NCBI GenBank assembly: GCA_963971425.1
Contig: OZ020525.1
Coordinates: 17,428,187-17,492,186 of the forward strand
DNA: 64,000 nucleotides
Reading direction: 5' to 3'
Source: Bryoerythrophyllum caledonicum
Lineage: Eukaryota > Streptophyta > Bryopsida > Pottiales > Pottiaceae
A program made the translations under genes and the position numbers. The notes under the pieces were generated by a model that searched no databases, was not told where the DNA came from, and saw nothing but the letters and a program-made list of their open reading frames with translations. The number at the start of each line of letters is the position of its first letter. Position 1 is the stretch's first letter. This document shows positions 36,356 through 47,054 of this stretch, in pieces.

Positions 36356-37343
36356 TCCCATCCATAACATGCCCAATATGCACGTCCACGGATCCCGACA
36401 CATGGCTACATGTTTTACTTAAATGTCATAACCACCACATACACTCCCTAATTGTCAAAAGACATAACACAGCCGTATGGGAACTCTGTAAATCAATCAC
36501 CTCCCATAACCAATCGAGATGTTTTATCCTCATGAACGCCGGCACCTTTAACAACAACCCACAAGAAAACACGGTCCCACCATGGCTACTCCCATGTACA
36601 TGTGAAACCCAATGATGTCACTGCAATGCTCGACTCGAACCGGACATACTATGCATCAGAGGCCTATCATACAATGACCCCCACCCAACCACATAAACCA
36701 AAGCTATACCATTCAATTCATTGAATTTACATACTGTAATGACAGATTTTCCCCAGAAACAATCGAAAACAAAACCAACAAATACCAACCCCTTATTGAT
36801 GACATCACTGCCCTCGGATGGAAAGTGGACCCCATTACGGTAATCACTGCCGGTGCTTGCACCACCACTTTTATCCCATCTATAAAAACCCTAGAAGATA
36901 CCTTCAAAATCCCTATTAATATAATTACTAACACTTTCAAGAATATTAACGTCATTGCCATACAACACGCTATGTCCATCCTTCTACATAAACGCAAAAT
37001 TGAAAACAACCAAACCCTTCCCGACACACAAGACCCCCTATAAAACTCCTCTTTATTTTAATTCATCCATGAATTTGCAATACACACCCTCCTCTCCATC
37101 TTTCCCTCCCCTTCATATTTTCTCTCTCTTCCCTCTCTCCTCCCTCACTTGCATCCTTCCTTGTTACTTTGGTGGTTGTGGGTTTTGTGGTTCTTGGCTA
37201 CTTGTTACATAGTGTCTACCCTCGAAAGGGGAAAGTAGTTCCAGCTTACTAATTCCCTGTCTGGTGGGCATGGTCTTAGTAGTGGAACGAACAGACACTT
37301 TATTCACGAAGGCCTCCTTCGGAGATCGACGTTCTTCTTCTTC
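36356..37343 (+). mobile_element. 5'-truncated LINE with CCHC and nuclease-like C-terminus
   Basis: The insert is flanked by the 12-bp duplication TGGATGCAATAG (36344-36355 and 37344-37355) and ends in a TTCTTCTTCTTC tail, a clean LINE signature. The coding part reads TCPICTSTDPDTWLHVLLKCHNH, a zinc-binding CCHC after a polymerase, then RHNTAVWELCKSI. After frame changes come PDILCIRGL and IQFIEFTYCNDRF, which fit the PD...E pattern of a restriction-like endonuclease. The order polymerase-CCHC-nuclease is that of R2-type LINEs. The 3' UTR (37200-37343) is the source of the fragments at 4717, 7777, 40183 and 62205. Confidence 0.75.
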
Positions 37344-37355
37344 TGGATGCAATAG

Positions 37356-37850
37356 ACATATTTGGCATTTGTGGAGCTTAAATCAAAATTTCTCCACACA
37401 GCAGTATTGATCCATCCTAGTTTTGAGCGGCCTTTTGTCGTAGAGACGGATGCTTCTGACATGGATACAGGGCAATTCCTTCACAATATGGAGAAGATAG
37501 GCAATTGCATTCGTATGCATTTTGTAGTTCTAGAATGTCACCGGCAGAACAAAACTACGATATTTATGACAAAAAACTCCTAAGCGTGGTTTAGGCCTTT
37601 TAGGATTGGCTCGTCTACTTGGAGGCGTCCCCACACAAAATCCGTATAATATCTGATCATAGAAATCTGGAGTATTTTCTCACCACCAAGCCGCTCAATC
37701 AACGACAAGCGAGGTGGTCGGAATTTTTATCAGCATTCAATTTGAAATTGAACATGGGCCAGGCTCATTCAACGAAAGGGTGGATGCTCGTTCAAGACAA
37801 GTGGATGCTTGTTCAAGACAAGTGGATGCTCGTTCAAGACAAGTGGATCT
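37356..37850 (+). pseudogene. RNase H region of the Ty3/gypsy element
   Basis: The text FVVETDASDMDTGQFL (first catalytic Asp) near 37433 and, after a frame change, the block ending [17 protein letters not shown] near 37670-37720 are standard for the gypsy RNase H. Three tandem 21-bp copies of GACAAGTGGATGCTCGTTCAA-type sequence follow at about 37779-37846. A stop near 37581 and the frame change break it. Confidence 0.75.
37779..37846 (+). repeat. Three tandem 21-bp units
   Basis: The unit CAAGTGGATGCTCGTTCAAGA repeats three times with one or two substitutions. The length is a multiple of three, so the frame stays open. It lies just after the RNase H block and is a local slippage duplication. 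Confidence 0.85.
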
Positions 37851-38457
37851 AATGGAGGGTCGTATTGAAAGACAACGACCTCTTCTTTGTTTAGTAGCAC
37901 TAGAGTCTTGCGAACCTGTATGGACCGACGCCTGCATAATTGAACGCCTAAAGGTGGCTATTTCGGAAGACTCCACATTGGCACCAATACTTACATTTTT
38001 CAAAGAAGACTCACATAAAGTCCCAGCGGATATCCACCATAGACTAGAATTTTTTGGGACCATTTTCAATTACAGAAAATTTTTTGGGACCATTTTCAAT
38101 TACAGAAAAAAAAAATCGGATATGGTTTACTGTTTGAGACTTCCAAAGACACTTCGTATACATGACGTGTTTAAAGTATCCTTATTGGAAAGATACCACC
38201 AAGATACCATCACCGGCAGACGACAGACACCACCCCCACCAGTGGTCGCTTCAGAAAGGGATGTTGAGTGGAAGGTTCACGAGGTGCTTGATTCAAGACT
38301 TTTTTGCCGCTGGAAAAAATTACAGTACCTACTGTCATGGGAAGGTTATGGACTAGAAGAGAATTCTTGGGAATCGGCATCACATTTAGAGAATGCACCT
38401 AATGCTATTGCAACTTTCTTAAGCTTCGCCCTTGCGCACCAACCGGCACGGGAATAA
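37851..38457 (+). pseudogene. Integrase remnant and chromodomain
   Basis: One open frame joins the start of the integrase leader (APILTFFKEDSHKVP) directly to the post-integrase block LRIHDVFKVSLLERYH. The zinc-binding and catalytic DDE domains are therefore missing, roughly 200-250 residues by comparison with the family. A C-terminal chromodomain follows (EVLDSRLFCRWKKLQYLLSW, then WESASHLENAPNAI, about 38262-38410), which in the family binds modified histone tails. The stop is at 38455-38457. Confidence 0.8.
38047..38106 (+). repeat. Perfect 30-bp tandem duplication
   Basis: AGAATTTTTTGGGACCATTT-type sequence followed by TCAATTACAG occurs twice head to tail with only one or two differences. 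It lies at the integrase deletion site and adds ten residues in frame. Confidence 0.85.
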
Positions 38458-38475
38458 AACCTAAGGGGGGGTTAA

Positions 38476-38684
38476 TGTTACAAACTAGTTCGTAACCCAA
38501 GAACTAGTGGCGGTTACATTGGTTACCTTTAGTATCTTCTTCCTTCTTTTAAGAACCATGGAGAAGGATTGGTCCCTCACATGTTATCTTGTTAATACAA
38601 TGTGATTTATATGTGTGTTGTGATTGCTCGTAATTCCTAACTCCAAAATGTAGTATTGGGTCAAAAGATCACCGGTCTGTGACA
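38476..38684 (+). repeat. 3' LTR of the Ty3/gypsy element
   Basis: The LTR starts TGTTACAAACTAGTT just after the polypurine run and ends CCGGTCTGTGACA, giving TG...CA ends and 209 bp. Its right half matches 29636-29746. Confidence 0.75.
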
Positions 38685-39153
38685 ATATTTTAATGTATTT
38701 AAAATTATATATTATATTAATATTATATTAAATATCTATTCCCTTAAATACAAATGCAAGTGAAGTTGCAATTAAGATTTTTATTTGATTTTAATCTTAT
38801 TATTAATCTCTTACAAAACCATGGAGGGTAGATAGACTAGTGGACTAAAATTGGAGGGGGCAAGTTTGAATGGCTTAGTAGGATAATTTGATGCAAGAAA
38901 AAAATGCATTTTACTATAAATGTTAATGGGCCATCAATGTTATGCAACATTACACACTACACTATTTATCTCTAATAGTGTCTATGACTAATTCCAATAG
39001 TACACTTTGTTTCTCAAAATCTTGAAATTGATGAGGGCTTAAATTTTTACAAATTGGTGTTAGTTTCCAATGTATTGTACAATGTCAAAACTCAAGAGAT
39101 ACATGTCACCTACAAGCCTTTGACCTCCAAACCCTATGTCTCACATCATATAA
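38685..39153. other. AT-rich spacer
   Basis: No gene or named repeat is seen between the gypsy element and the first TTAA-bounded element. Confidence 0.5.
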
Positions 39154-40073
39154 TTGAACCCCCTAAGAGCCAAAAGTACCAAGGTGGGCTTGTGCAAATC
39201 TCGGACATGTTTCCATAATTGCAATTTATATGTCCAATTCTTGAAATTCTAAACAAAGATGAAAGAAGACAAGAGCTACATGGAAATATTGTTTTTTATC
39301 CATTGGACCTATAGAGGAAAAATTATGCCATATTTAAGAAAAATTGTTGGAGGTGGGCACATTGGGCAACTTCAAAATAAATTGCTACGATTCTCTACAA
39401 ACTTGAGACTATTCTCACAAATGATCAACATTATTATATTTGATATTGTCAAAAATATACCTCCATAGTATGAAAGCTTCATTCCAAGACGAGTCAAAGT
39501 TTTTTCACCATGTGCAAATAACAAATCTCATATATTCATAAAAGTTAGAGATCTTCATTTTTTATCAATTGGCTTCAAAAAGAAGCATAAACCTTTGTTT
39601 TGGCCTGCCGGATTTTCAATTTAGACAATAATGAATTTTAAAAATAAAATAAGATGTGGTTTGGTGATTTTTGAACCTCCTGTCATTGCTCAATCTCCTT
39701 GAAAATGCTTCACTTCTTCAATACCTCTAAAAATATGGTGTACAAAGAACTAACATCACACAAAATCATACAGGTTAAATTTTAGGAATTTTTTTAATAC
39801 AAGAATTCACTACTAAGTAAAGTCAAAGTGTGTTGATCCTTGAAATGCCCGGAAAAGAAAGACCTTATTCATCATTTCAAACACCAAAGTCTTTCAATCC
39901 ATGCCATCAAAGATTATAAAAACATGCAATCATGTAGGTTTATAAGTATGGATTGAGATCTTACGGTTGGAAATAGAAATGATGACTTCATTTTTCTTCT
40001 TCACTCGTTTCACTACAATGAGCAACTTCAAAACGTTTTTGGTGAGAAATAGTCAAATATTTTTAAGGGTTAA
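39154..40073 (+). mobile_element. TTAA-bounded ~0.95-kb element, copy G
   Basis: The copy begins TTGAACCCCCTAAGAGCC, a worn form of TTAACCCCTAAAGGACC, and ends TTTTTAAGGGTTAA. Internal landmarks of the family are present: GCAATTTATATGTCCAATT, AGAGATCTTCATTTTTT, TTTTTGAACCTCC and CAATACCTCTAAAAAT. It has no coding capacity. Confidence 0.65.
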
Positions 40074-40182
40074 TACTAAATACTAATTTTAGATGTTAAT
40101 TTAGGAAGACGACAAATTCACCATCTCTAATAGGGATGATTATTGTAGTATGTCCATATCTTCTAACTCTGTGAAGGGGTTA

Positions 40183-40230
40183 GGCATGGTCTTAGTGGTG
40201 GAACAAACAGACACTTTATTCACGCCGGCT
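40183..40230 (+). mobile_element. LINE 3'-UTR fragment
   Basis: GGCATGGTCTTAGTGGTGGA and CAGACACTTTATTCACGCCG match the LINE 3' UTR at about 37265-37315. It is truncated at both ends. Confidence 0.65.
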
Positions 40231-40664
40231 TAGAAGGATATGATATATGCAAAACTTGAAGTGTATTGTTAATTTTTAGCACATAGTTGCATTACAAGAT
40301 TTTTAAGGACATCTTCTACCCCTCTTTTACTTCTAAAATTTGGTGCACATGTGCCTAACATGATTCTCTTAAAGTTAATATTAAAAAATCACATATCGTA
40401 GTGCAAAAGTTGCCATAGAAGGTGGTCAAAGTTTGATGAAGGTGTTTAGTATGACCTCAATAGAGTTTATATATCACTTCAAAGACTCATATCTTTCAAT
40501 CCATGCGATCAAATTGAATAAGATTTTCACCACATATACTTGTACAATTCTAGTACAAGATCCTACGGTTAGATATGTAAAAGCTGTATTGATTTGCATT
40601 TTGTATTGAATGCATTGAAACTGGCAGTTTGGGTTCTATAATGCCTTGGGCCTTTAGGGGTTAA
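40231..40664 (+). mobile_element. TTAA-bounded element, left-truncated copy
   Basis: The right end CCTTTAGGGGTTAA (40651-40664) and internal family text (CCCCTCTTTTACTTCTAAAA, CAAGATCCTACGGTTAGA) identify a copy lacking its left part. Confidence 0.55.
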
Positions 40665-40735
40665 CACTGGTTTAGGCATATGGAATTATTCAATCACACT
40701 TCAAAGGAAAAACATGCATCCAATCGTAGGTCATC

Positions 40736-41696
40736 TTAACCTCTAAATGAAAAAAGTCCTGGGGGGCTTTTGCATATCTCAGGCACGTTCCCATGGTTGC
40801 AATTTGTATTTGCAATTATTGAAATTTTGTACAGAGATGCAAGAAGATAAGAGGTACGTGGGAGTGTAATTTTTATTCTCATTGGAACCTTTAAAAATAA
40901 AATTATGCCATTTTAAAGAAAAAACTGTTCAGTGTGGGCACGTCGGGCAACTCCATATACTTTTTTTAGGACACTCTAGTTAATTTGAAATTTTCAATAC
41001 TAGCAAGTAATATTTCTTCCTTTCATGTTGTCAGAAAACATTTTCTATCTTTAGTGAAAAAATGCATTTTATTCCAAGACAAAGATTTTTATACATTGCC
41101 ACATATTGTTGGGCAAGGAACCAAAAAGACTTATCTTCCACATAAAACTTAGAGATCTTCATTTTTTCACCTTTTTTTCTATCTCGAGACATGGTACACA
41201 CCTTCTTATTGACCATTTGCATATCAATCTACATCATGTATTGTTCCCAAAATATTAAAATGTGAATTGGCAGTTTTTGAAGGTCCACTCCTTGCACAAT
41301 TGTTTTGAATATGCTACACCCCTGCTCTACCTCTAAAAATTGGCGTACGAGGAGTTCATATCATGATCAGCATGATGATATAAAATCTAGACCTTATATA
41401 GTACAAAACTTTGAGACCATGTCACGTCAAAGTTTGTTGATTTACTCAACGGAGGGATAAAATTGAACCATTGTTTTAACTACAAACACTATAATCTTTC
41501 AATGTGTGTGGTGAAAATTGATGAAAGTTTGTGAGTATGTTATTTATTAAGTGCTAAATGAGATCATATGATTAAAACTAATACTGATATTTTGGTTTTC
41601 CTCCCTTTCTCATTGCACTAGAATTAACAGTTTTGAAGTGTTATTGGTGTGAAATTGTCAAGGAAATTTTGGAGTAAAGCTAAATTTACATATTAA
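40736..41696 (+). mobile_element. TTAA-bounded element, copy H
   Basis: The copy begins TTAACCTCTAAATG and its right end is worn, meeting copy D at the TTAA of 41693-41696. Shared internal text includes GTCGGGCAACTCC, CATATTGTTGGGCAAGG, AACTTAGAGATCTTCATTTT and TTTTTGAAGGTCCACTCCTT. Confidence 0.7.
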
Positions 41697-42611
41697 TTCC
41701 TAACGTACTGTGACAATTTTATATTACCAAAACCACTTCAAAATAGTTGGATTCTAGTGCAATGAATAAAGAAGGAACCAAAGACTTTGATTTCTAGTTT
41801 TGACCATAGGATCTCAAATACGACTTATTATGTAACATACTCCTAAAATTTCATAATCTTTGACCACACTGTTTGAAAGATTTTAGTGTTTAAAGTCAAA
41901 TAAATGGTTCACTTTCTTCCTTGCATTAAGTGGATCAACAGACTTTGACTTCACTTGGTGTCAAATTTTTGCACTACACAAGGTCTAAATCCATTGCCAT
42001 TGTGTTAAGCATGATGTTAGTTCCTTATACCCCAAATTTTAGAGATAGTGGAGGGAGTCTGCAAGAAGTGGAGGTTCAAAATTGCCAATTTGCATTTGAA
42101 TTTTTTTGTGAAATTAATATGTTTTAAATTGATAATCCGAATGGTCAATAAGAAGATTTACACTACATATTTTTGTGGAAAAAAAAGAGTCAAAAACATG
42201 AAAATCTATAAGTTTTATTTGTAAAAGAAGAATTTTTTTTGATCCCTTGCCCGACATTGTGTGACAATGTGTGAAAATGTTTGACTTGGGTTTATATGCT
42301 ATTTTTCACTATAGACAAGATTTGTTTTTGTGACAATATCAAGGGAAAAATATGACTTGCTAGTATTGAAAATCTCACATTCAATAGAATGTCCTAGAAA
42401 AAGTTTTCGGAGGTGCCCAAAGTGCCCACTCTCTCCATTTAAAATTCAAAACCCTAAAACTTTTTCATTATTTGTCGGATTTAGGAAAAAAATGTTCTCC
42501 CATTGAGGTCTTAGTAATGTCCGTCTACAATAAAAATTCAAAAGCGGAATGTTGGAACGTGACCAAACTTTCAAATAGCCCATTTTTGGTAGTTGGTCCC
42601 TTAGGGATTAA
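41693..42611 (-). mobile_element. TTAA-bounded element, copy D (inverted)
   Basis: The same family in reverse orientation, from TTAATTCCTAACGTACTG to GGTCCCTTAGGGATTAA. It abuts copy H tail to tail. The AGACTTTGACTTCACTTGG landmark lies at about 41940. Confidence 0.75.
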
Positions 42612-42781
42612 AGAGGAGTTGATATGTTGGATTCCCCAGTTCATAATAGGCATGTCAAAAACTGAAGAAGGAAAAAGAAAGAAGAAATTAAAAATATAGA
42701 AAAGGAGATGGAATTTTAAATAAGAACATAATTTACCTAGACAGAGATGAATAAATCCGGAATAGACAAGTTGATTTCATA

Positions 42782-43714
42782 TTAACCCCTAAAGGACCAA
42801 ACGTCCCCCCGGGGTCACCTTGGATTTTGGGCATGTACCTACAATTCGGAAAAAAATCCTTTTTAATTGAATTTTATTTTCAAGATAGGATCTGATAAGA
42901 GCTTCGTGGAGATATTTTTTAAATTTATTTTGGATTTGTGGTTTGAAAGTTAGTACCACTTAAAGCCAAAAGTGGGACTTCGGGCACCTCCAAATTTTTT
43001 GACAAAAGTTTCTATTGAAATTGAGATTTTTCACACATATAAAGAATATTACCTTATTTAGAAATTTTCAATTTTTTTTTTTGTCTTTAGTGTAAAAAGG
43101 CATTTTATTCCAAGTCAAACATTTTCACACATTGTCGGGCAATGGGGGAAAAAAACTTCATCTTTTCTACATAAAACCTAGAGATCTTCATATTTTTCAC
43201 TTTTTGTTTTTTCAACAACAATATATGGTGAAAACCTTCTTATTGACTGTTTGGATTATCATTTGAATACATACATAGTTCACAAAAAAATAAAACGTGA
43301 AATGGCAATTTTTGAACCTCCACTCCTTGCACACTTGTTTTGAATATGCTACACCCCTTTTTTACCTCTAAAAATTGGTGTGTTGGGAAATAACATCATG
43401 CTTAAGACAATGGTAAAAGATTTAGACCCTGTACAATGCAAAAATTTGATACAAAATGAAGTCAAAGTCAGCTGATCTACTCAACGCAGGGATGAAAATG
43501 AACCATTGTTTTGACTTTAAACACTAAAATCTATCAATCCGTGCGGTGGATTGCAACCAAAATTTGGTGGCATGTTTACATGGAAGTCTATTTTAAGATC
43601 TTACGGTTGAAAATTCAAAATTCACTTTACAGTGTGATTTTCATGTCTCTTCTTGACAGTGGCAGTTTTGGACTGATTTTAGAGCGAATTAGGTCGTGGT
43701 CCTTTATGGGTTAT
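42782..43714 (+). mobile_element. TTAA-bounded element, copy A (good reference copy)
   Basis: The copy begins TTAACCCCTAAAGGACCAAA and ends GTCGTGGTCCTTTATGGGTTAT. The inward 13 bases of both ends, CCCCTAAAGGACC, are inverted repeats with one change on the right. Length is 933 bp with no coding capacity. TTAA at the ends with CCC-type termini is the piggyBac signature; TTAA is itself palindromic, so it could also be part of the inverted repeat. Confidence 0.75.
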
Positions 43715-45085
43715 GGTTTTCCTTTGTTTATTCAAAGTGAAAAGATTGTCAAATCAATACCCGTGCAAGGAGAACGAATGCAAGACGTCATGTGCATCAC
43801 ATCGAGGCGATGGTCACGGAATTTGCCTTTCGATCTTTCTTTTTCTCATTAATGTATGTTCGATTGTTGTTCGCTTTTGGCACACCTCATGACAGTGGTG
43901 CTGTAAATGGGCTCGGCTCTCAGCAATGTGCCACATATTTTGGCTAAGTTTAGGTTCCCTCTTCAAAAAAAAATGCCCTCATGCTGGCAACCACGCCATT
44001 TTCCCATCCACGTGCGAGTTTATCCCGGTGGACTCTTCGCCACAGTTTTCCTGATAGTGCTTCCCGAACAGAAAACGGTGCCAGACAGCATGAGAATAGA
44101 CTTCCAAAAATCTCATACTTTCTTTTTCTGCACCAATGAGATGCATGGAAATCAATGCACTTGGGCCCTATACCATGCAAGCTAAAGCTCCTTGGAAGTA
44201 CCTTAAGTTCCCAAAAAGTTGACTGCTGGTCCCTCGCACTTTTCTCAAGCCAAGTCACCATGTGCATGTGGTCCCAGATACTAACATAAGATTCGGCGTG
44301 ACATGCTGGGTCACCCTCCCATACTTTCAGGAAAACACTACAGTAGTAAACCTGCACTGGACAAGACTCTCACTATCGGCCTCTGTGTCGGCTTGAATTC
44401 TCGACCGGTGGCCTTCTCCTCGTCGTTCTTCACGGCGAAGTCGACCACCTTCTGTTAGGTTTCAGATTTCGCTGCTTTGAGGTGAAGGAGCTCATTGGAT
44501 TTCGAAGTGGATGCAGGAGAGGCTTTGGATCTTGAGGACGAGATGCAGCTTCTTACCTGCTCTGCTACTCGGTTGTGCACTGGAGGTGAGATACACTCTC
44601 TCTCCGTACGAGGTTGCCGGTGCCTCAGACGCACTAGTTGCTCACAACTTGCTATGTGACGCATTATTTTGCATCTAGACGCTAACTTAGTTGGTGGTCA
44701 CGGATCGTAAGCACCAGGTTCGGGAGCTCTAGATGCCGACATTCTCCGTAACGGTATTCGTTTAGGGACACATTCGTTTCTCGACGACAGCTCATTAGTT
44801 TTGCATTTTTCTCTGGACTAGAACTGAACCCTGTTGTTGATCACAGAGTGGAGGTTTACTGTAACCTAAAAGGTTTCAGATGCAGCTGGTTTTGTGACAA
44901 TATGGGTACCTACCATTGAGTTTTTGTTGCAGGCGCCTCGTCAGTTTCAATCTACAGGCATGAGCATGTCACCATTTAGCTGCGTTGTGACAAGTTCAAG
45001 GGTTTCTACCAGCAGTGTTTGACGAGTACTAGGATCGATCGGCTCGGGGATGGAATAGTTACGGGTCCAGGTGTAGGAGGTCAAA
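43715..45085. other. Intergenic region upstream of the fucosyltransferase
   Basis: No supported gene. A CACGTG G-box core lies at about 44011-44016. The last ~700 bases are more mixed in composition and should hold the promoter and leader of the fucosyltransferase. Confidence 0.4.
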
Positions 45086-47023
45086 ATGAGCTCAAGATCT
45101 AGGTGGTGTGAAAATCCGAGATGCGGAGACTCTAGTTGCGGAGGTGGTACCACAGGTGAGAGAAAGATGGAACGGGGGATGCAACAGATCTCTCGGAATG
45201 GGATGGTCATCCTGATGTGCGTCGGCACCACGATGCTCTTGACGGTCTTGATGGTCCTGGACAGAGAGAACAGCTTCGCGTGCCAGGGATTCGCAACGTG
45301 GGAGACAAAGCACGCACCCTTGAACCGGTGGAAGGACGTCACGCACGACCCGCAGTGCCTAGCTAGAACGCAGCACCTGCTCTACCGACGCGACCCGGGC
45401 CGCTTCGCGCCGTCCCCGGCCTTCACGCGCGCAATGGACAGGTATGTGGCGATGCTTATGAAGTGTGCGCAAGAGAAGAACTGGACGCACGAGTTTCTGC
45501 ATGCGCGCGGGGAGGCGGACGAGTGCCAGTACCTCATCGTCATGGAGGGCAGCGGCGGGACGGGAAACAAGCTCCTGTCACTGACGTCGGCATTCGCGTT
45601 CGGGCTCGCCACGGACCGCGTCGTGCTCGTGGAAGGCGGCAACAAGTTCGAGGCGCTCTTGTGTGACCCGTTCCCGGGGACGTCGTGGTTCCTGCCTGCA
45701 GAGTTTCCGTATCAGAACGTGATCCAGGCAGACGGACTCAACGTCGCCATCGCGACGAATTTCACTGATATGAGCATGGTCATGCTTCGGCTCGACCACG
45801 ACCAGGTGAGCACCGAACACCTAGAACCAGTCAATTCGATCAGCACCTGAACGTGACGTCGCCATCGCAGGGAATCTGCGCATTTGCAGCCAATTTGTGA
45901 CTGATGTCTGGTGTGTGCAGTCGCATGCAGATAAGCAGTTTTTCTGTGACCACACGCACGCGGGACTGGCGAAGGTGCGCTGGGTCGGGTGGTCGAGCAA
46001 CCAGTACTACCTAACGCGGCTGCTGATGGTGCCGACGCTATGGGCGCGTCTCCACCCACTCGCGCCGTCTGTTGACCTCTTCACGTTCCTGAGCCACAGG
46101 CTGCTGCTGCCGAAGAACGAGCTGTGGGCGCACATCGTGCGCGTGTTTCTTGGATACCTCGCGGGCGCGTCCAAGAGCGTGGGCGTTCAGGTGCGTACGC
46201 ACGGGCGCGCGAATCTGGCGGTGTTCGATCCGCTTGTGTTCGATCGCATTGTGGATTGCCTCCAAACCCGCGAGGTACTCCTCATCCTCCATCACATCCT
46301 CTTCTCCTCCATCACATTCTCTTCTCTTCTCCTCACCCTGGAATACTTTTCCTTTACAACAGGTTTTGCCGAAGCTTGCTGTGGCGGAGGATATGTCGGA
46401 CATGATGGCGTTCGCGGAAGATGGAGGCAAAGACCCTGGTAGTATCTCAGTGCTGCTCACGTCGCTGCAGCTGCGGTATTATGACGAGCTCAAGGACCTG
46501 TACGCAGAAAACCCGAACGCCAACAACACCGTGACGCGCTTCCACATGGTCTCGCACCTGGTACGTGAACCCGATCTCGTCAGAAACCATTCTCTTGTGG
46601 CCTCCCAACTTGTCTCATTCTTTTTCTCTTCCATTCCAGGGGGGCCAGGACAGATCGGCGCACCAAGGCGAGGTGGCCTTCGTGGAGATGTGGCTCTTGA
46701 GCTTCACCGACGTGCTCGTGATCAGCGCGTACTCCACGTTCGGGTACATTCCCCAGGGGATCGGCGGGGTGAAAGCCCTGAGCCTGAACATCCGCGGCGA
46801 AATGGTGCCCAACATGACGTCGTGCTACGAGGGGTACTCGACGCAACCGTGCACGCACTTCCCTCAGAAGCTCAAGTGCGAGCCTGGCGCAGGCAACGCG
46901 ACGGAGGCGCACAGCGAGTGGATGCGCCACCACGTTCGCGAGTGTGTCGACCAACCGGGCGGACTGCAGCTGGTGAACCAAGTGGAGCAGCCCAACCCTA
47001 GCGCTACGCTTTGGGAGCTGTAA
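45086..47023 (+). CDS. GT37 fucosyltransferase (xyloglucan/AGP FUT1-like)
   Basis: Golgi type II membrane enzyme of the plant FUT1 family, which transfers fucose from GDP-fucose to cell-wall xyloglucan or arabinogalactan proteins. Exons: 45086-45805, 45921-46274, 46363-46560 and 46640-47023, all introns phase 0, 551 residues (AtFUT1 is 558). A single membrane segment lies at 39-58 after a short Cys-rich cytosolic tail. GGTGNKLLSL (158-166) and TDRVVLVEGG match the family's GLGNR/TDR region. Motif VGVQVR is at 327-332, and EMWLLSFTDVLV then STFGY (456-460) follow. The coding sequence is much more GC-rich than its surroundings. The acceptor substrate cannot be told from sequence. No break is seen. 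Confidence 0.93.
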
Positions 47024-47054
47024 ACCGTAAACCCTAAACCCTAAACCCTAAACC
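47021..47054 (+). repeat. Interstitial telomere repeats at the FUT stop codon
   Basis: From the TAA stop the sequence reads TAAACCG, then TAAACCC three times, then TAAACCA: about four to five plant-type CCCTAAA units. They begin with the stop codon itself and so lie in the 3' UTR. Confidence 0.9.

Larger units (their letters stand above)
29636..38684 (+). mobile_element. Ty3/gypsy chromovirus, decayed, with three nested insertions
   Basis: Order along the element: 5' LTR remnant, gag, CCHC knuckle, protease, reverse transcriptase, RNase H, chromodomain, G-rich polypurine tract (AAGGGGGGG near 38463-38471) and 3' LTR. A C-terminal chromodomain places it with the chromoviruses. Many stops and frameshifts show that it is dead. 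Insertions split it at 30615-31053 (MITE), 32196-34802 (element A) and 36356-37343 (LINE). The integrase catalytic core is absent between about 37990 and 38130, so the copy was nonautonomous before or apart from point decay. Confidence 0.85.

Noticed and set aside
36178..36612. One 145-codon ORF spanning the gypsy polymerase end and LINE start
   Set aside because: It joins two unrelated elements across an insertion boundary by chance; the polymerase itself is in another frame before 36355.
45897..46442. 181-codon frame continuing from FUT exon 2 through intron 2
   Set aside because: The sequence after 46274 is intronic and leaves the family; splicing to 46363 restores the GT37 sequence.
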